Below, piece after piece: positions 17,113 to 26,616 of a stretch of DNA of 64,000 nucleotides. Position 1 is the stretch's first letter. Every line of letters starts with the position of its first letter. The stretch spans positions 62,001 to 126,000 of the forward strand of contig JBLWWH010000006.1 of the NCBI GenBank assembly GCA_048268105.1. Direction: 5' to 3'. Made by a program: the position numbers and the translations under genes. Below the pieces are notes generated by a model. It was not told the DNA's origin and searched no databases. It saw nothing but the letters and a program-made list of their open reading frames with translations. Origin of the DNA: Profundicola sp048268105. GTDB taxonomy: Bacteria; Bacteroidota; Bacteroidia; Flavobacteriales; Weeksellaceae.

Positions 17113-19299
17113 ATGTCTACTTTACGATTCAAAGCCATCGAGAAATTAAGTACTTTGCCAGACCGCGAAGTCCTATTAGAGAAAAAATTATCGGAATACT
17201 TTTGCGATAATGTATTTTCAATGGATACCATGAGAGAATATCTTACCAAGGAAGCTTATAAAAGTATTAGCGGAGCTGTTGAGAGAGGAGATAAGATATC
17301 GCGTGACATCGCAGATCAGATTGCGGTTGCGCTTAAGGATTGGTCATTAGCTAAAGGAGTGACTCATTATACACACTGGTTTCAACCACTCAATGGTGCA
17401 ACTGCAGAGAAACATGATTCTTTCTTTACACCTATAGAACCGGGAAAAGCAATTGAACGTTTTAATGGTAGTATGTTGATCCAGCAAGAACCAGATGCTT
17501 CATCTTTCCCGAGCGGAGGAATTAGAAATACCTTCGAGGCACGCGGATACACAGCATGGGACCCAACTTCTCCCGCTTTTATTATCGGAACAACCTTATG
17601 TATTCCTTCAGTATTTATTTCCTATACGGGCGAGACATTGGATTATAAAACACCTTTATTAAAAGCTTTATATGAAATAGATGTGGCTGCGACCGATGTT
17701 ATGAAGGCTTACTTTGATCGTAATACTAAAAAAGTTCAGGCAACTTTGGGTTGGGAACAAGAATATTTTTTGGTTGATTTAGGTTTTGTGAATGCAAGAC
17801 CCGATTTACAACTTACGGGTAGAACATTGCTTGGTCACGCACCAGCAAAAGGTCAGCAATTAGATGATCATTATTTTGGCTCCATCCCAGCGAGGACGAT
17901 GAACTTCATGAAGGAATTAGAAAGAGAAAGTTTAAAGTTAGGAATCCCTGTTACTACACGTCACAATGAGGTTGCTCCCAATCAATTTGAGCTTGCTCCT
18001 ATGTTTGAGGAGGCGAATTTAGCGGTTGATCATAACTCATTGTTAATGGATATTATGGCGCGTATTGCAAGAAAGCATCATTTTAAAGTTTTATTACATG
18101 AAAAACCATTCAAAGGGGTGAATGGTTCTGGTAAACATAACAACTGGTCTTTGGCGACAGATGCTGGAGATAACTTATTGAGCCCAGGCAAAAATCCTAA
18201 GAAAAATCTACAGTTTCTTACGTTTTTTGTGAATACGATTAAAGCTGTTTCTGAATATGGCGATTTAATTCGTTCGGCTATCGCTACGGCTACCAACGAT
18301 TATAGATTGGGGGCAGGAGAAGCTCCGCCTGCAATTATTTCTGTGTTTATTGGTTCTGCTTTATCTAGCGTTTTAGATGAATTAGAGAAAGTGAAAAAAG
18401 GGAAATTAAGTCCTGATGAAAAGACAAATTTAAAATTAAATTTGGTTGGTAAAATTCCAGAGATTTTATTGGATAATACCGATAGAAACAGAACTTCTCC
18501 TTTTGCTTTCACAGGTAATAAATTTGAAATTCGTGCGGTAGGTTCAACTGCCAACTGTGCTGAAATCATGACGGTAATGAATACTATTATGGCCAAGCAA
18601 TTACGCGAATTCAAAAAAGAAGTTGATGCTTTAATTAAAAAAGGTCTGAAAAAAGACGAAGCTATTTTTAATGTTTTAAGAGAGTATATTAAAACTAGTA
18701 AAAAGATTCGTTTTGAGGGCGATGGTTACTCTAAAGCATGGGTTGAAGAAGCAAAAAAGCGTGGCTTAAAAAATCTAGTTTCTACACCCGAAGCTTTAGC
18801 GATTGAATTAGAGAAAAAGAATATCGATGTTTATGTTGAAACAGGAATTTTAACTGAAAGAGAGGTAAGAGCTCGAAATGAAATTAAACTTGAAAAGTAT
18901 AGTAATTTAATTGCGATTGAATCTCAAGTCTTAGCAGATTTAGCGAGAAATCACATTGTTCCAACGGCTATTAGATATCAGAACGAGTTAATTGAAAACG
19001 TTAAAGGTTTAAAAGATATTTTCGGTCCAGATTTTATGGAATATGGAAAAGAAGAATTTGAATTTATTCAGAAAATTTCTTCTCATAACTCTGAATTGAA
19101 GAGATTAACAGAGGCTTTATTAGAGGATAAAAATATGGCTATTGAAATGGAAGACGCACAAGAAAAAGCTGAGTATTTCTGTGAGAAAGTGAAGCCAAGA
19201 ATGGAAGAAATTCGTTTTCATGTAGATGAATTAGAAATGATGGTGGATGACGAAATGTGGCCATTACCAAAATATAGGGAAATGATGTTTTTGAGATAA
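17113..19299 (+). CDS. glnN: Glutamine synthetase type III
   Basis: Makes glutamine from glutamate, ammonia and ATP. At 728 residues it is the long type III form of Bacteroidetes and cyanobacteria, not the 450-residue type I. Visible blocks: HWFQPLNGATAEKHDSF, GWEQEYFLVD (metal-binding glutamates), RHNEVAPNQFELAP, NGSGKHNNWS (nucleotide-binding loop region), and DRNRTSPFAFTGNKFEIR with the conserved arginines. The C-terminal 200 residues form a helical type III tail. No amtB or glnK is adjacent. Single-gene transcription unit with its own -7 box and terminator. Confidence 0.96.
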   Translation: MSTLRFKAIEKLSTLPDREVLLEKKLSEYFCDNVFSMDTMREYLTKEAYKSISGAVERGDKISRDIADQIAVALKDWSLAKGVTHYTHWFQPLNGATAEKHDSFFTPIEPGKAIERFNGSMLIQQEPDASSFPSGGIRNTFEARGYTAWDPTSPAFIIGTTLCIPSVFISYTGETLDYKTPLLKALYEIDVAATDVMKAYFDRNTKKVQATLGWEQEYFLVDLGFVNARPDLQLTGRTLLGHAPAKGQQLDDHYFGSIPARTMNFMKELERESLKLGIPVTTRHNEVAPNQFELAPMFEEANLAVDHNSLLMDIMARIARKHHFKVLLHEKPFKGVNGSGKHNNWSLATDAGDNLLSPGKNPKKNLQFLTFFVNTIKAVSEYGDLIRSAIATATNDYRLGAGEAPPAIISVFIGSALSSVLDELEKVKKGKLSPDEKTNLKLNLVGKIPEILLDNTDRNRTSPFAFTGNKFEIRAVGSTANCAEIMTVMNTIMAKQLREFKKEVDALIKKGLKKDEAIFNVLREYIKTSKKIRFEGDGYSKAWVEEAKKRGLKNLVSTPEALAIELEKKNIDVYVETGILTEREVRARNEIKLEKYSNLIAIESQVLADLARNHIVPTAIRYQNELIENVKGLKDIFGPDFMEYGKEEFEFIQKISSHNSELKRLTEALLEDKNMAIEMEDAQEKAEYFCEKVKPRMEEIRFHVDELEMMVDDEMWPLPKYREMMFLR

Positions 19300-19320
19300 A
19301 AGACAACTTCAATTATTTGA

Positions 19321-19350
19321 AATCCGTTCATGTTGAGCGGATTTTTTTAT
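19321..19350 (+). terminator. Terminator of glnN
   Basis: Ten-base arms (19321-19330 and 19336-19345, one G-U pair) with a 5-base loop and a T-run. Confidence 0.85.
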
Positions 19351-19438
19351 GCTTAACAATTTGTTTTTATACCTATAAATCTATCTTAAAACATAAACAC
19401 TATCTATATATAAGTATTAACTCTAAATCAATTTTATA

Positions 19439-19446
19439 TATATTTG
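19439..19446 (+). promoter_or_regulatory. -7 box of prfA
   Basis: TATATTTG matches TAnnTTTG, 35 bases before ATG 19482. Confidence 0.5.
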
Positions 19447-19481
19447 CATCTCTTTTATAAGAAGAAAATTCCAGCAATCAT

Positions 19482-20570
19482 ATGTCAGATTTATTAGAAA
19501 AATTACAAGGTATACAACAACGTTTTGATGAAATTCAGGATTTAATTATTCAACCTGATATTATTCAAGACCATGAACGTTATGCTAAATTAAACAAAGA
19601 ATATTCCGATTTAAAGGAATATATGGAAGTCAAAAAAGACTATGAAGCTCGCTTAAATTTACTCGAGGAAGCTAATCAGATTATAGAAAACTCTGAAGAT
19701 CCTGGCATGATTGAATTAGCGAAAATGGAAAAAGATGAGGTTCTTTCTAACTTGTCTGATTTTGAAGAAGAAATCAAGTTTATGTTGATTCCTAAAGATC
19801 CTGCAGATGATAAAAACGTAATTGTGGAATTACGTGCTGGTACTGGTGGGGATGAAGCAGCCATTTTCGTGGAAGATGTTTTCAGAATGTACACCATGTA
19901 TTTTAAAGAAAAGAACTGGAAATTTGAAATTCTAAACGCCAACGAAGGTAGTATTAAAGGTTACAAGGAATTGGTGATGGAGGTTTCGGGGGATCGTGTT
20001 TATGGAACCATGAAGTTCGAATCTGGAGTTCATCGTGTTCAGCGTATTCCAGAAACTGAATCACAAGGTCGTGTACATACTTCTGCAATCACCGTAGCTG
20101 TTTTGCCAGAGGCAGAGGAAGTGGATGTTGAGATTAATCCAGCTGATTTAGAATACCAAACGGCTCGTTCGAGTGGTGCAGGTGGTCAGAATGTTAACAA
20201 AGTTGAAACCAAGGTTCAGTTAACTCACCATCCATCGGGAATTACAATTCAGTGTCAGGAATCTCGTTCTCAACACAAGAACAGAGAGAAAGCGCTACAA
20301 TTATTGCGTGCTAAATTATATGAAATTGAGTTAGAAAAAGCTCAAAGCGAACGTTCAGAACAAAGAAAATCTTTGGTTTCAAGTGGAGACCGTTCGGCTA
20401 AAATTAGAACCTATAACTATCCACAAGGTCGCGTTACCGATCATAGAATTAATAAATCCATCTTTAATTTAGACAATTTCATGAATGGTGATATTCAAGA
20501 AATGATCGATGCGCTTAAGCTTGCTGAAAATACGGCGAAGTTGCAGGCAGGTAGCGATGAGGTTTTTTAA
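19482..20570 (+). CDS. prfA: Peptide chain release factor 1
   Basis: Releases finished polypeptides at UAA and UAG codons on the ribosome. The catalytic GGQ loop is in SSGAGGQNVNK, and the codon-reading tripeptide of RF1 appears as PET in RIPETESQGRVHTSA (RF1 has P-x-T, RF2 has SPF). At 362 residues the length is standard. No programmed frameshift is present, as expected for RF1. The next gene starts 76 bases later and may be co-transcribed, as no hairpin terminator separates them. Confidence 0.97.
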   Translation: MSDLLEKLQGIQQRFDEIQDLIIQPDIIQDHERYAKLNKEYSDLKEYMEVKKDYEARLNLLEEANQIIENSEDPGMIELAKMEKDEVLSNLSDFEEEIKFMLIPKDPADDKNVIVELRAGTGGDEAAIFVEDVFRMYTMYFKEKNWKFEILNANEGSIKGYKELVMEVSGDRVYGTMKFESGVHRVQRIPETESQGRVHTSAITVAVLPEAEEVDVEINPADLEYQTARSSGAGGQNVNKVETKVQLTHHPSGITIQCQESRSQHKNREKALQLLRAKLYEIELEKAQSERSEQRKSLVSSGDRSAKIRTYNYPQGRVTDHRINKSIFNLDNFMNGDIQEMIDALKLAENTAKLQAGSDEVF

Positions 20571-20646
20571 TGTCTCTTGCCTTCAAAGCTGAATAATTTT
20601 TAAGATTAAATAGTTTTCTTTTTATAACTTAGTCAAAACGAGACTT

Positions 20647-21912
20647 TTGACCGAGGACTTTCTATATTATATTTGGCAGTTTAAACTGTTCGATAATCCT
20701 TTAATTACATGGGATGGCGAGGAAGTATGTGTTGAAAAACCAGGACTCAGAAATCTTAATGCAGGTCCAGATTTTTTAAATGCTAGTCTCAAAATTGGAG
20801 AAATATCTTGGCATGGTAACGTAGAAATTCATGTTAAAACTTCTGATTGGCATCTTCATGGGCATGATCATGATCCAAATTATGAAAATTTAATTTTACA
20901 CCTTGTGTATCATCATGATACCGAGGCGATGCCACATGATTGTCCACTGGTAGAGCTAAACCAAAAAATTCCGTTGAGCCTATACGAAAACTATCAAAAT
21001 CTTCAACAATCAACACTATTTATTCCATGTGAAAATCTCTTTCATAGCGTAGACGAATTTACCAAATCAAGCTTTTTAGAGGCTTTGTATATCCAACGAT
21101 TGGAGGAGCGGTCGCAGGTGTTATCTCAACGGCTCGAACGCTTAAATGGAGATTGGGAAGCCCTAATGTTTGAGCGAATTTCTTATGTTTTTGGTTTAAA
21201 AGTCAATGCTGATGCATTTGAATTATTAGCTAAGTCTTTCTCATTTAAAAATTTACAAGACATCAATCGAACAGCTGAAAATTTAGAGGCGTTTTTATTC
21301 GGTCAAGCTGGCTACTTAAATGATCCAACGGATGAGTTTCATCAAATGCTCGCAAATGAATATCAATTTTTAAAGCATAAATATAATTTGACATCATTAG
21401 AAAACCATCATTTTAAATTATTGAGATTAAGACCGCCTAATTTTCCTACGATAAGAATTTCTCAATTGTCGTGTTTGTATGCTAATGAGCTTAATTTATT
21501 TTCAAAAATATTGTCAGCTCAAACTGTTAATCAATTAAATGATGTTTTCATCAATGTAAAAGCCTCCGCTTATTGGAATACGCATTATACCTTTGGTAAT
21601 ATAGCTAAGACAAATGCCGAAAAGTGGCTGACACAACAGAGAATTCAACTTGTTATTTTAAACGCCGTGGTGCCGATTAAGTATTTGTATGCTAAAAAAT
21701 ATGGAGCCGATAACATAGAGGATTTGCTGAACATAGTCAGAGAAATTAAGCCCGAAAATAATTCTATTATTCAAAGCTTTAAGCAAATTGGTGCGCAAAT
21801 TAAAGATGCAGTAGATAGTCAAGCTTATTTAGAATTAAAAAAACATTACTGCGATTCTAAAAAATGCTTAAATTGCAGAATTGGAAATAAAATTATTCAT
21901 CATGTTAGATAA
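20647..21912 (+). CDS. DUF2851 family protein
   Basis: A 421-residue Bacteroidetes-type protein recognised from MTEDFLYYIWQFKLFD, then GLRNLNAGPDFLNASLKIG and WHGNVEIHVKTSDW, the DUF2851 signature. The N-terminal third resembles a small beta domain rich in His/Asp, and the C-terminus has a cysteine cluster (CDSKKCLNCRIG) that could bind zinc. No function is established. The start codon is TTG at 20647, giving the canonical family N-terminus; no ATG fits. The last 11 bases overlap a PspC gene, so the two are probably coupled. Confidence 0.82.
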   Translation: MTEDFLYYIWQFKLFDNPLITWDGEEVCVEKPGLRNLNAGPDFLNASLKIGEISWHGNVEIHVKTSDWHLHGHDHDPNYENLILHLVYHHDTEAMPHDCPLVELNQKIPLSLYENYQNLQQSTLFIPCENLFHSVDEFTKSSFLEALYIQRLEERSQVLSQRLERLNGDWEALMFERISYVFGLKVNADAFELLAKSFSFKNLQDINRTAENLEAFLFGQAGYLNDPTDEFHQMLANEYQFLKHKYNLTSLENHHFKLLRLRPPNFPTIRISQLSCLYANELNLFSKILSAQTVNQLNDVFINVKASAYWNTHYTFGNIAKTNAEKWLTQQRIQLVILNAVVPIKYLYAKKYGADNIEDLLNIVREIKPENNSIIQSFKQIGAQIKDAVDSQAYLELKKHYCDSKKCLNCRIGNKIIHHVR

Positions 21913-22123
21913 ATTGCGAGCAACTATGGAAGGGAACGGATTCGAGGTGATTTCTCGTATTTCTGATAAGTTCGGTTTGCGCGCTTCCAAACTTCGTTTG
22001 TTGTTTATTTACTTATCTTTTGCCACGCTCGGAGTCACCTTTGTTTTTTACTTGGTATTGGCGTTTTTCTTATGGGTGAAAGATGGTTTAGTGGTGAAAA
22101 GAAAATCTGTTTTTGATTTATAA
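21902..22123 (+). CDS. PspC domain membrane protein
   Basis: A small 73-residue protein with one long hydrophobic helix pair (LLFIYLSFATLGVTFVFYLV) after a basic N-terminal segment, matching the PspC domain of envelope-stress systems. I chose ATG 21902 over ATG 21881 because the shorter start gives the usual family N-terminus and an 11-base overlap with DUF2851. No pspA or pspB homologue is in the window, so a role in stress control is only a family-based guess. Confidence 0.75.
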   Translation: MLDKLRATMEGNGFEVISRISDKFGLRASKLRLLFIYLSFATLGVTFVFYLVLAFFLWVKDGLVVKRKSVFDL

Positions 22124-22366
22124 GAACTTCTCATTCAAAACCTATCAGGTTTAGCTGAAATATTAAAGAATCTTGCCCTAAATTGAGCTTTCTTTTGTAT
22201 TTCTTTTGTTAAATATTCAAGCTCAAAAATTCATTTAAACGAGTTGATTATCAAATCTATATGTTCATTAAGTATAGGGTGGATAACTGACGGTTTGAAC
22301 ATAATATTTGAATTTTATTAAGAAATCGCTATTATTGTGTTAGATTTTTAATTCTAAACACAATCC

Positions 22367-24466
22367 ATGGCTCGAATTATTATATTTTTCTTTTTTATCT
22401 CGTATTTGGTTTTCGCTCAGGAACCCGAACAGTTAAATGCTGGTTCAGATGAGTTTAGAATGACTTCGGAGGTAATTAATCCGAGTGATTTAATTAATGA
22501 TGCGGAAATTAGGTTGAATGTATTTGGCGGTACAGAACCATACACATACTATTGGCCAAAAGAAACCACCGATACGCTTTCTAATAGATCTGTAGGTCTT
22601 ACAGAAGGAGTTACGAAATTTGTAAGAGTTAAGGATGCTACGGGAAAAGAATTATCAAAAGAAATTTATATACCTGCAACGAGTATCACAGAAAAATTTA
22701 ATGGATTCTTTGTTCCATTGGTAGACAAGGTTTCAGGTGTCATGTTTTTTGACGTGTTTTCTTGGTTAGGTATTTATGATCCGGTTGTTTATGCTGATCA
22801 AAAACTAGTTCCTATTCCCAATTGGACTTCGGATATAGAAGATAGGTTTATTTTAAAAAAATGGATTCTAGAAGAAGGAGCGCAAGTGAGAGATGGGCAA
22901 ATTATCGCTGAAATTGAAAATAGACAAGGAGATGTTCAGCCGATAACATCAAGTGTTAATGGTAAATTAAAATATTTAGTCAATGAAGGTGGAGTTATTT
23001 ATGACTCTAATAATAAAGCTCACGTTATCGAGCAGGGTGCGTTCTATCTTGCGGCTGTAGAATATGATAAGCCTCAGGCATTGAAACATCCTAACGGAAG
23101 CACCCAAACTAAAAATATTCCATTTATTGTTGTTTGGTTAGTTATTGCTGCTATTTTCTTTACATTTAGAATGGGTTTTATCAATATTCGTGGGTTTAAA
23201 CACGCGATTGATTTAGCGAGAGGTAAATATGATGATCCCAACGCCCCAGGTAGGGTAACTCACTTTCAAGCATTGGCAACGGCTGTATCTGGAACCGTAG
23301 GTTTAGGAAATATTGCGGGTGTTGCTGTAGCGGTTTCATTAGGTGGAGCAGGAGCAACTTTCTGGTTAATTGTTGCTGGATTCTTAGGTATGTCAACCAA
23401 GTTTGTTGAATGTACTTTGGGGGTTAAATACAGAGAATTACACGAAGATGGAAGGATTTTCGGTGGTCCTATGAACTACCTGAGCGAAGGTCTAGAAAAG
23501 CGCGGAATGAAAGGATTTGGAAAGGTTTTAGCAGTTGTATTTGCTATCCTAACTGTAGGAGGTTCTTTTGGAGGAGGAAATATGTTTCAAGCGAATCAGG
23601 CTTTTGAACAGCTTGCGGGACAAATAGAAATGTTCCGAGGCCAAGGATTTTGGTTTGGTATAATTACCGCTATTTTGGTGGGTGCCGTCATTATTGGCGG
23701 GATTAAAAGTATTGCACGCGTTACAGAAAAAGTTGTTCCATTTATGGCTACAGTCTATGTAATTGCTTGCTTAGTAGTAATTGGAATGAATTTTCAAAAT
23801 ATTGGATTGGCATTCCAAGCGATTGTTGATGGTGCTTTTAGTCCATCGGCATTAAAAGGTGGTGTAATAGGTGTTTTAATTGTTGGATTTCAAAGAGCAG
23901 CATTTTCAAATGAAGCAGGTGTTGGTTCTGCAGCGATTGCGCACTCAGCAGCTAAAACGAGTCACCCACCAAGCGAAGGTTTTGTAGCTTTATTAGAACC
24001 TTTTATTGACACAGTGGTAATTTGCACTTTGACTTCATTGGTATTAATCTTCACTGGAATGCATGAGGTTGAAGGTTTGGCAGGAGCGCAACTAACATCG
24101 GATGCATTTGGGGCTGTAATTTCGTGGTTCCCTTATGTATTAGCATTTGCGGTATTCTTATTCGCAATTTCTACAATGATCTCTTGGTCATATTATGGAA
24201 TGCGTGCGTGGACTTATTTATTCGGAAAGAGTCTTAAATCCGAATTGATTTACAAAGGATTATTCTTGGTTTTTGTGGTAATTGGAGCATCGATTAGTTT
24301 AGGTGCTGTGTTAGATTTCTCTGATATGATGATTTTATTGATGGCTTTCCCTAACATTATCGGACTATATATTATGTCAAATGAAGTTAAAGCTGATTTA
24401 AATGAATACATGAAAAATCTAAAGGCTGGAACTTTGTTTAAAAATGAAAAAGTTAAGAAGAAATAG
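22367..24466 (+). CDS. Sodium:alanine-type symporter (AGCS) with large N-terminal extension
   Basis: Residues from about 245 onward form an amino acid:cation symporter of the AGCS family: FRMGFINIRGFKHAI, ATAVSGTVGLGNIAGVA, GPMNYLSEGL and AFSNEAGVGSAAIAHSAAKT are family blocks, with about eleven membrane helices. Ordinary members have 450-550 residues and start near this point. Here 699 residues begin with a signal peptide (cleavage near VFAQ), then an SprB-repeat-like stretch (RLNVFGGTEPYTYYWP, about residues 47-62) and a biotinyl/lipoyl-like beta domain (LKKWILEEGAQVRDGQIIAE, about 165-185) lacking an obvious modified lysine. The extension would sit outside the inner membrane. The last 23 bases overlap the next gene. 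Confidence 0.85.
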   Translation: MARIIIFFFFISYLVFAQEPEQLNAGSDEFRMTSEVINPSDLINDAEIRLNVFGGTEPYTYYWPKETTDTLSNRSVGLTEGVTKFVRVKDATGKELSKEIYIPATSITEKFNGFFVPLVDKVSGVMFFDVFSWLGIYDPVVYADQKLVPIPNWTSDIEDRFILKKWILEEGAQVRDGQIIAEIENRQGDVQPITSSVNGKLKYLVNEGGVIYDSNNKAHVIEQGAFYLAAVEYDKPQALKHPNGSTQTKNIPFIVVWLVIAAIFFTFRMGFINIRGFKHAIDLARGKYDDPNAPGRVTHFQALATAVSGTVGLGNIAGVAVAVSLGGAGATFWLIVAGFLGMSTKFVECTLGVKYRELHEDGRIFGGPMNYLSEGLEKRGMKGFGKVLAVVFAILTVGGSFGGGNMFQANQAFEQLAGQIEMFRGQGFWFGIITAILVGAVIIGGIKSIARVTEKVVPFMATVYVIACLVVIGMNFQNIGLAFQAIVDGAFSPSALKGGVIGVLIVGFQRAAFSNEAGVGSAAIAHSAAKTSHPPSEGFVALLEPFIDTVVICTLTSLVLIFTGMHEVEGLAGAQLTSDAFGAVISWFPYVLAFAVFLFAISTMISWSYYGMRAWTYLFGKSLKSELIYKGLFLVFVVIGASISLGAVLDFSDMMILLMAFPNIIGLYIMSNEVKADLNEYMKNLKAGTLFKNEKVKKK

Positions 24467-25418
24467 CAATAGTCTTAAAGACTATTTTTTTTCCCACTTC
24501 GGAATGACCAAGCGTCAACGGAGTGGGTTTTTTATTTTAATACTTTTGATTGTAATAGCAGAGCTTATCATTCAATTTTATCCTTTTGGTGCGAATAAAA
24601 CGACTCAACAACTCAGTTTTACTCCAACTGAAGAAGCTTTATTATTAAAGCAAGAAGACGAAAGCTCTAAATCTCAAACAAACACATTTAAAAAGGTAGA
24701 GCTTACTAAGTTCAATCCAAATGCCTTAGATGCTAAAGGTTTCGAAAAGCTTGGCTTTAGTCCAAAGCAGGCGACATCTTTAATTAAATATAGAAATAGT
24801 TTGGGCGGGAATTTTAAGCATGTCGAGGAGTTTGGGGCAGCTTATGTAATGTCGGATTATATGATGAATAAGCTAGGGCCTTATATAGATATTCAACCCC
24901 ATAGAGCAACTTTGGTTTCTAAATCTAGCCCATCAAGACAAGATAATAGATATGAGTCTAAGAAGAATTTCTCTAACTTAAAAGCCTTTGATCCCAATCA
25001 ACTCGACACAAAGGGATGGATGGAATTAGGTTTCAGTGAGCGTCAAGTGCCTGTTATTTTAAATTATAAAAACTCTCTACCCGGTAAACGTTTTGAGTCA
25101 TTGGAGCAAATTAAATCATGCTTCGTTATAAATGATTATATGTTTAATAAAATAAAAGCCTATGTTAGAATTAGCAAATCATCTTCTCCACAAGTCGAAA
25201 ACAAAAAAGAGTCTAAGTTAAATAATTCTAAGTTAAACCCTAATGAAATGACGGTACGTGATTGGGAATCTTTGGGGTGGGATAAAGAGAATGCCGAGAA
25301 TATAATTAAGTATAGAGAATTCATAGGAGGCTTTAAAAACGTGATGGATTTAGAGAAATGTAAATATATTTCGGTAGAAGACTTAGAAAATATTAAAAAT
25401 AGGATGGTATTTGAATAA
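24444..25418 (+). CDS. Membrane-anchored protein with three helix-hairpin-helix modules
   Basis: A 324-residue protein with one membrane helix (about 28-47, SGFFILILLIVIAELIIQF) and three repeated modules of the ComEA/HhH type, each beginning FNPNAL, FDPNQL or LNPNEM and containing G-[FW]-[SD]-x-[KER]-x-[AV] followed by a short glycine-rich turn. Such modules bind DNA non-specifically in ComEA, where they pull DNA through the envelope; similar proteins are widespread in Bacteroidetes but uncharacterised. The start overlaps the symporter by 23 bases. DNA binding is an inference from the fold; there are no other competence genes nearby. Confidence 0.8.
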   Translation: MKKLRRNSNSLKDYFFSHFGMTKRQRSGFFILILLIVIAELIIQFYPFGANKTTQQLSFTPTEEALLLKQEDESSKSQTNTFKKVELTKFNPNALDAKGFEKLGFSPKQATSLIKYRNSLGGNFKHVEEFGAAYVMSDYMMNKLGPYIDIQPHRATLVSKSSPSRQDNRYESKKNFSNLKAFDPNQLDTKGWMELGFSERQVPVILNYKNSLPGKRFESLEQIKSCFVINDYMFNKIKAYVRISKSSSPQVENKKESKLNNSKLNPNEMTVRDWESLGWDKENAENIIKYREFIGGFKNVMDLEKCKYISVEDLENIKNRMVFE

Positions 25419-25483
25419 TTAAATATATCTTTGCAATCTTAAAATCTGAGGATAAATAAAAAGTGATTAAATACCAAAAACAT

Positions 25484-25514
25484 TTTGGTAACTTAAAACA
25501 TTTTTATAAATTTG
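25484..25514 (+). promoter_or_regulatory. Bacteroidetes-type promoter of rplM-rpsI
   Basis: TTTG (25484-25487), 19 bases, then TAAATTTG (25507-25514): a complete match to TTTG-N17-23-TAnnTTTG, 46 bases before the GTG start. Confidence 0.8.
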
Positions 25515-25560
25515 CACCCCGATTTTATTACGGAAGATTAATATATTTAAAATCAGTTCA

Positions 25561-26016
25561 GTGGATACACTTAGTTATAAAACAGTTTCAGTAAACCAAG
25601 CTAATGCGGATAAGCAATGGTTATTGGTTGATGCAGATGGTCAAAATCTTGGGCGTTTAGCTTCTAAAGTTGCTAAAATGCTTCGCGGTAAGCACAAACC
25701 AAACTTTACTCCTCATGCAGATTGCGGGGATTATGTTGTGATTGTGAATGCTGAGAAAATTAATCTTACTGGTAATAAGTGGGAAGATAAAGTTTATCAA
25801 AGGTTTTCTGGGTATCCAGGGGGTCAGAGATCAGAAACTGCGACTCAGTTATTCAAGAAAGATGCTACTCGTTTGGTGGAAGGTGCTATCAAAGGTATGT
25901 TGCCAAAAAACAAATTGGGTAGAAAGATTTACAAAAACATGAAGGTTTATGTAGGAGAGGAGCATGATCAGTCGGCACAAAAACCTACTAAAATAGATTT
26001 AAACGAATTCAAATAA
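25561..26016 (+). CDS. rplM: 50S ribosomal protein L13
   Basis: Large-subunit ribosomal protein, 151 residues. Diagnostic blocks are DADGQNLGRLASKVAKMLRG, NAEKINLTGNKW and AIKGMLPKNKLGR. The start is GTG at 25561; the next internal ATG would remove the conserved N-terminus. It is followed after three bases by rpsI, the universal L13-S9 pair. A full consensus promoter lies upstream. Confidence 0.97.
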   Translation: MDTLSYKTVSVNQANADKQWLLVDADGQNLGRLASKVAKMLRGKHKPNFTPHADCGDYVVIVNAEKINLTGNKWEDKVYQRFSGYPGGQRSETATQLFKKDATRLVEGAIKGMLPKNKLGRKIYKNMKVYVGEEHDQSAQKPTKIDLNEFK

Positions 26017-26019
26017 TAT

Positions 26020-26406
26020 ATGGCAACTATTCACAAAATAGGTCGTAGAAAAAAAGCAGTCGCTAGAGCTTACGTAGAGGAAGGGAAAGGCGATTACAAT
26101 ATCAACGGCCGCGATTTGGATACTTACTTTTCTACAGAAGTATTAAAATACAAAGTTCAACAACCTTTCTTGTTAACTGAAACACTTGGTCAGTATGATA
26201 TTAGTGTGAAAGTTCACGGAGGTGGAAACACAGGTCAAGCAGAAGCTATTCGTTTAGCGATCTCCAGAGCCTTATGTGACATCAACCAAGAGTTCAGAAG
26301 TGTTCTTAAACCAGAAGGTTTATTGACGCGTGATCCAAGAATGGTTGAGCGTAAGAAATACGGGCAGAAGAAAGCTCGTAAGAAGTTCCAATTCTCGAAG
26401 CGTTAA
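26020..26406 (+). CDS. rpsI: 30S ribosomal protein S9
   Basis: Small-subunit protein of 128 residues, recognised by TIHKIGRRKKAVARAYVEEG, GGGNTGQAEAIRLAISRAL and the basic tail ending KKFQFSKR, which reaches into the P site and contacts tRNA. It is co-transcribed with rplM, three bases upstream, and followed by a terminator. Confidence 0.97.
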   Translation: MATIHKIGRRKKAVARAYVEEGKGDYNINGRDLDTYFSTEVLKYKVQQPFLLTETLGQYDISVKVHGGGNTGQAEAIRLAISRALCDINQEFRSVLKPEGLLTRDPRMVERKKYGQKKARKKFQFSKR

Positions 26407-26450
26407 TTTATCTCGCTTGTTCGAATCAGAAGTTCATTCAACAATATACA

Positions 26451-26482
26451 GTTTGCCCAATTCATTTTGGGCGAACTTTTTT
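26451..26482 (+). terminator. Terminator of rplM-rpsI
   Basis: Ten-base arms (26451-26460 and 26467-26476, one G-U pair) and six Ts. Confidence 0.85.
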
Positions 26483-26616
26483 CAATATTAATAGTAAAAC
26501 AAATAGCCGGTTAGTTTAGCATCCAAATTTTTTGGGCGAAACCAAATTTATATAGGTTGACCACCAATTGATTGATTGCTATTGAGCGGAAAGTAAACTA
26601 ATTTTAAAATAACAAA

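Noticed and set aside
26500..26616. The rpsB leader as a ribosomal-protein autoregulatory RNA.
   Set aside because: I could not find a convincing stem arrangement or match to a known leader, so I left it out.
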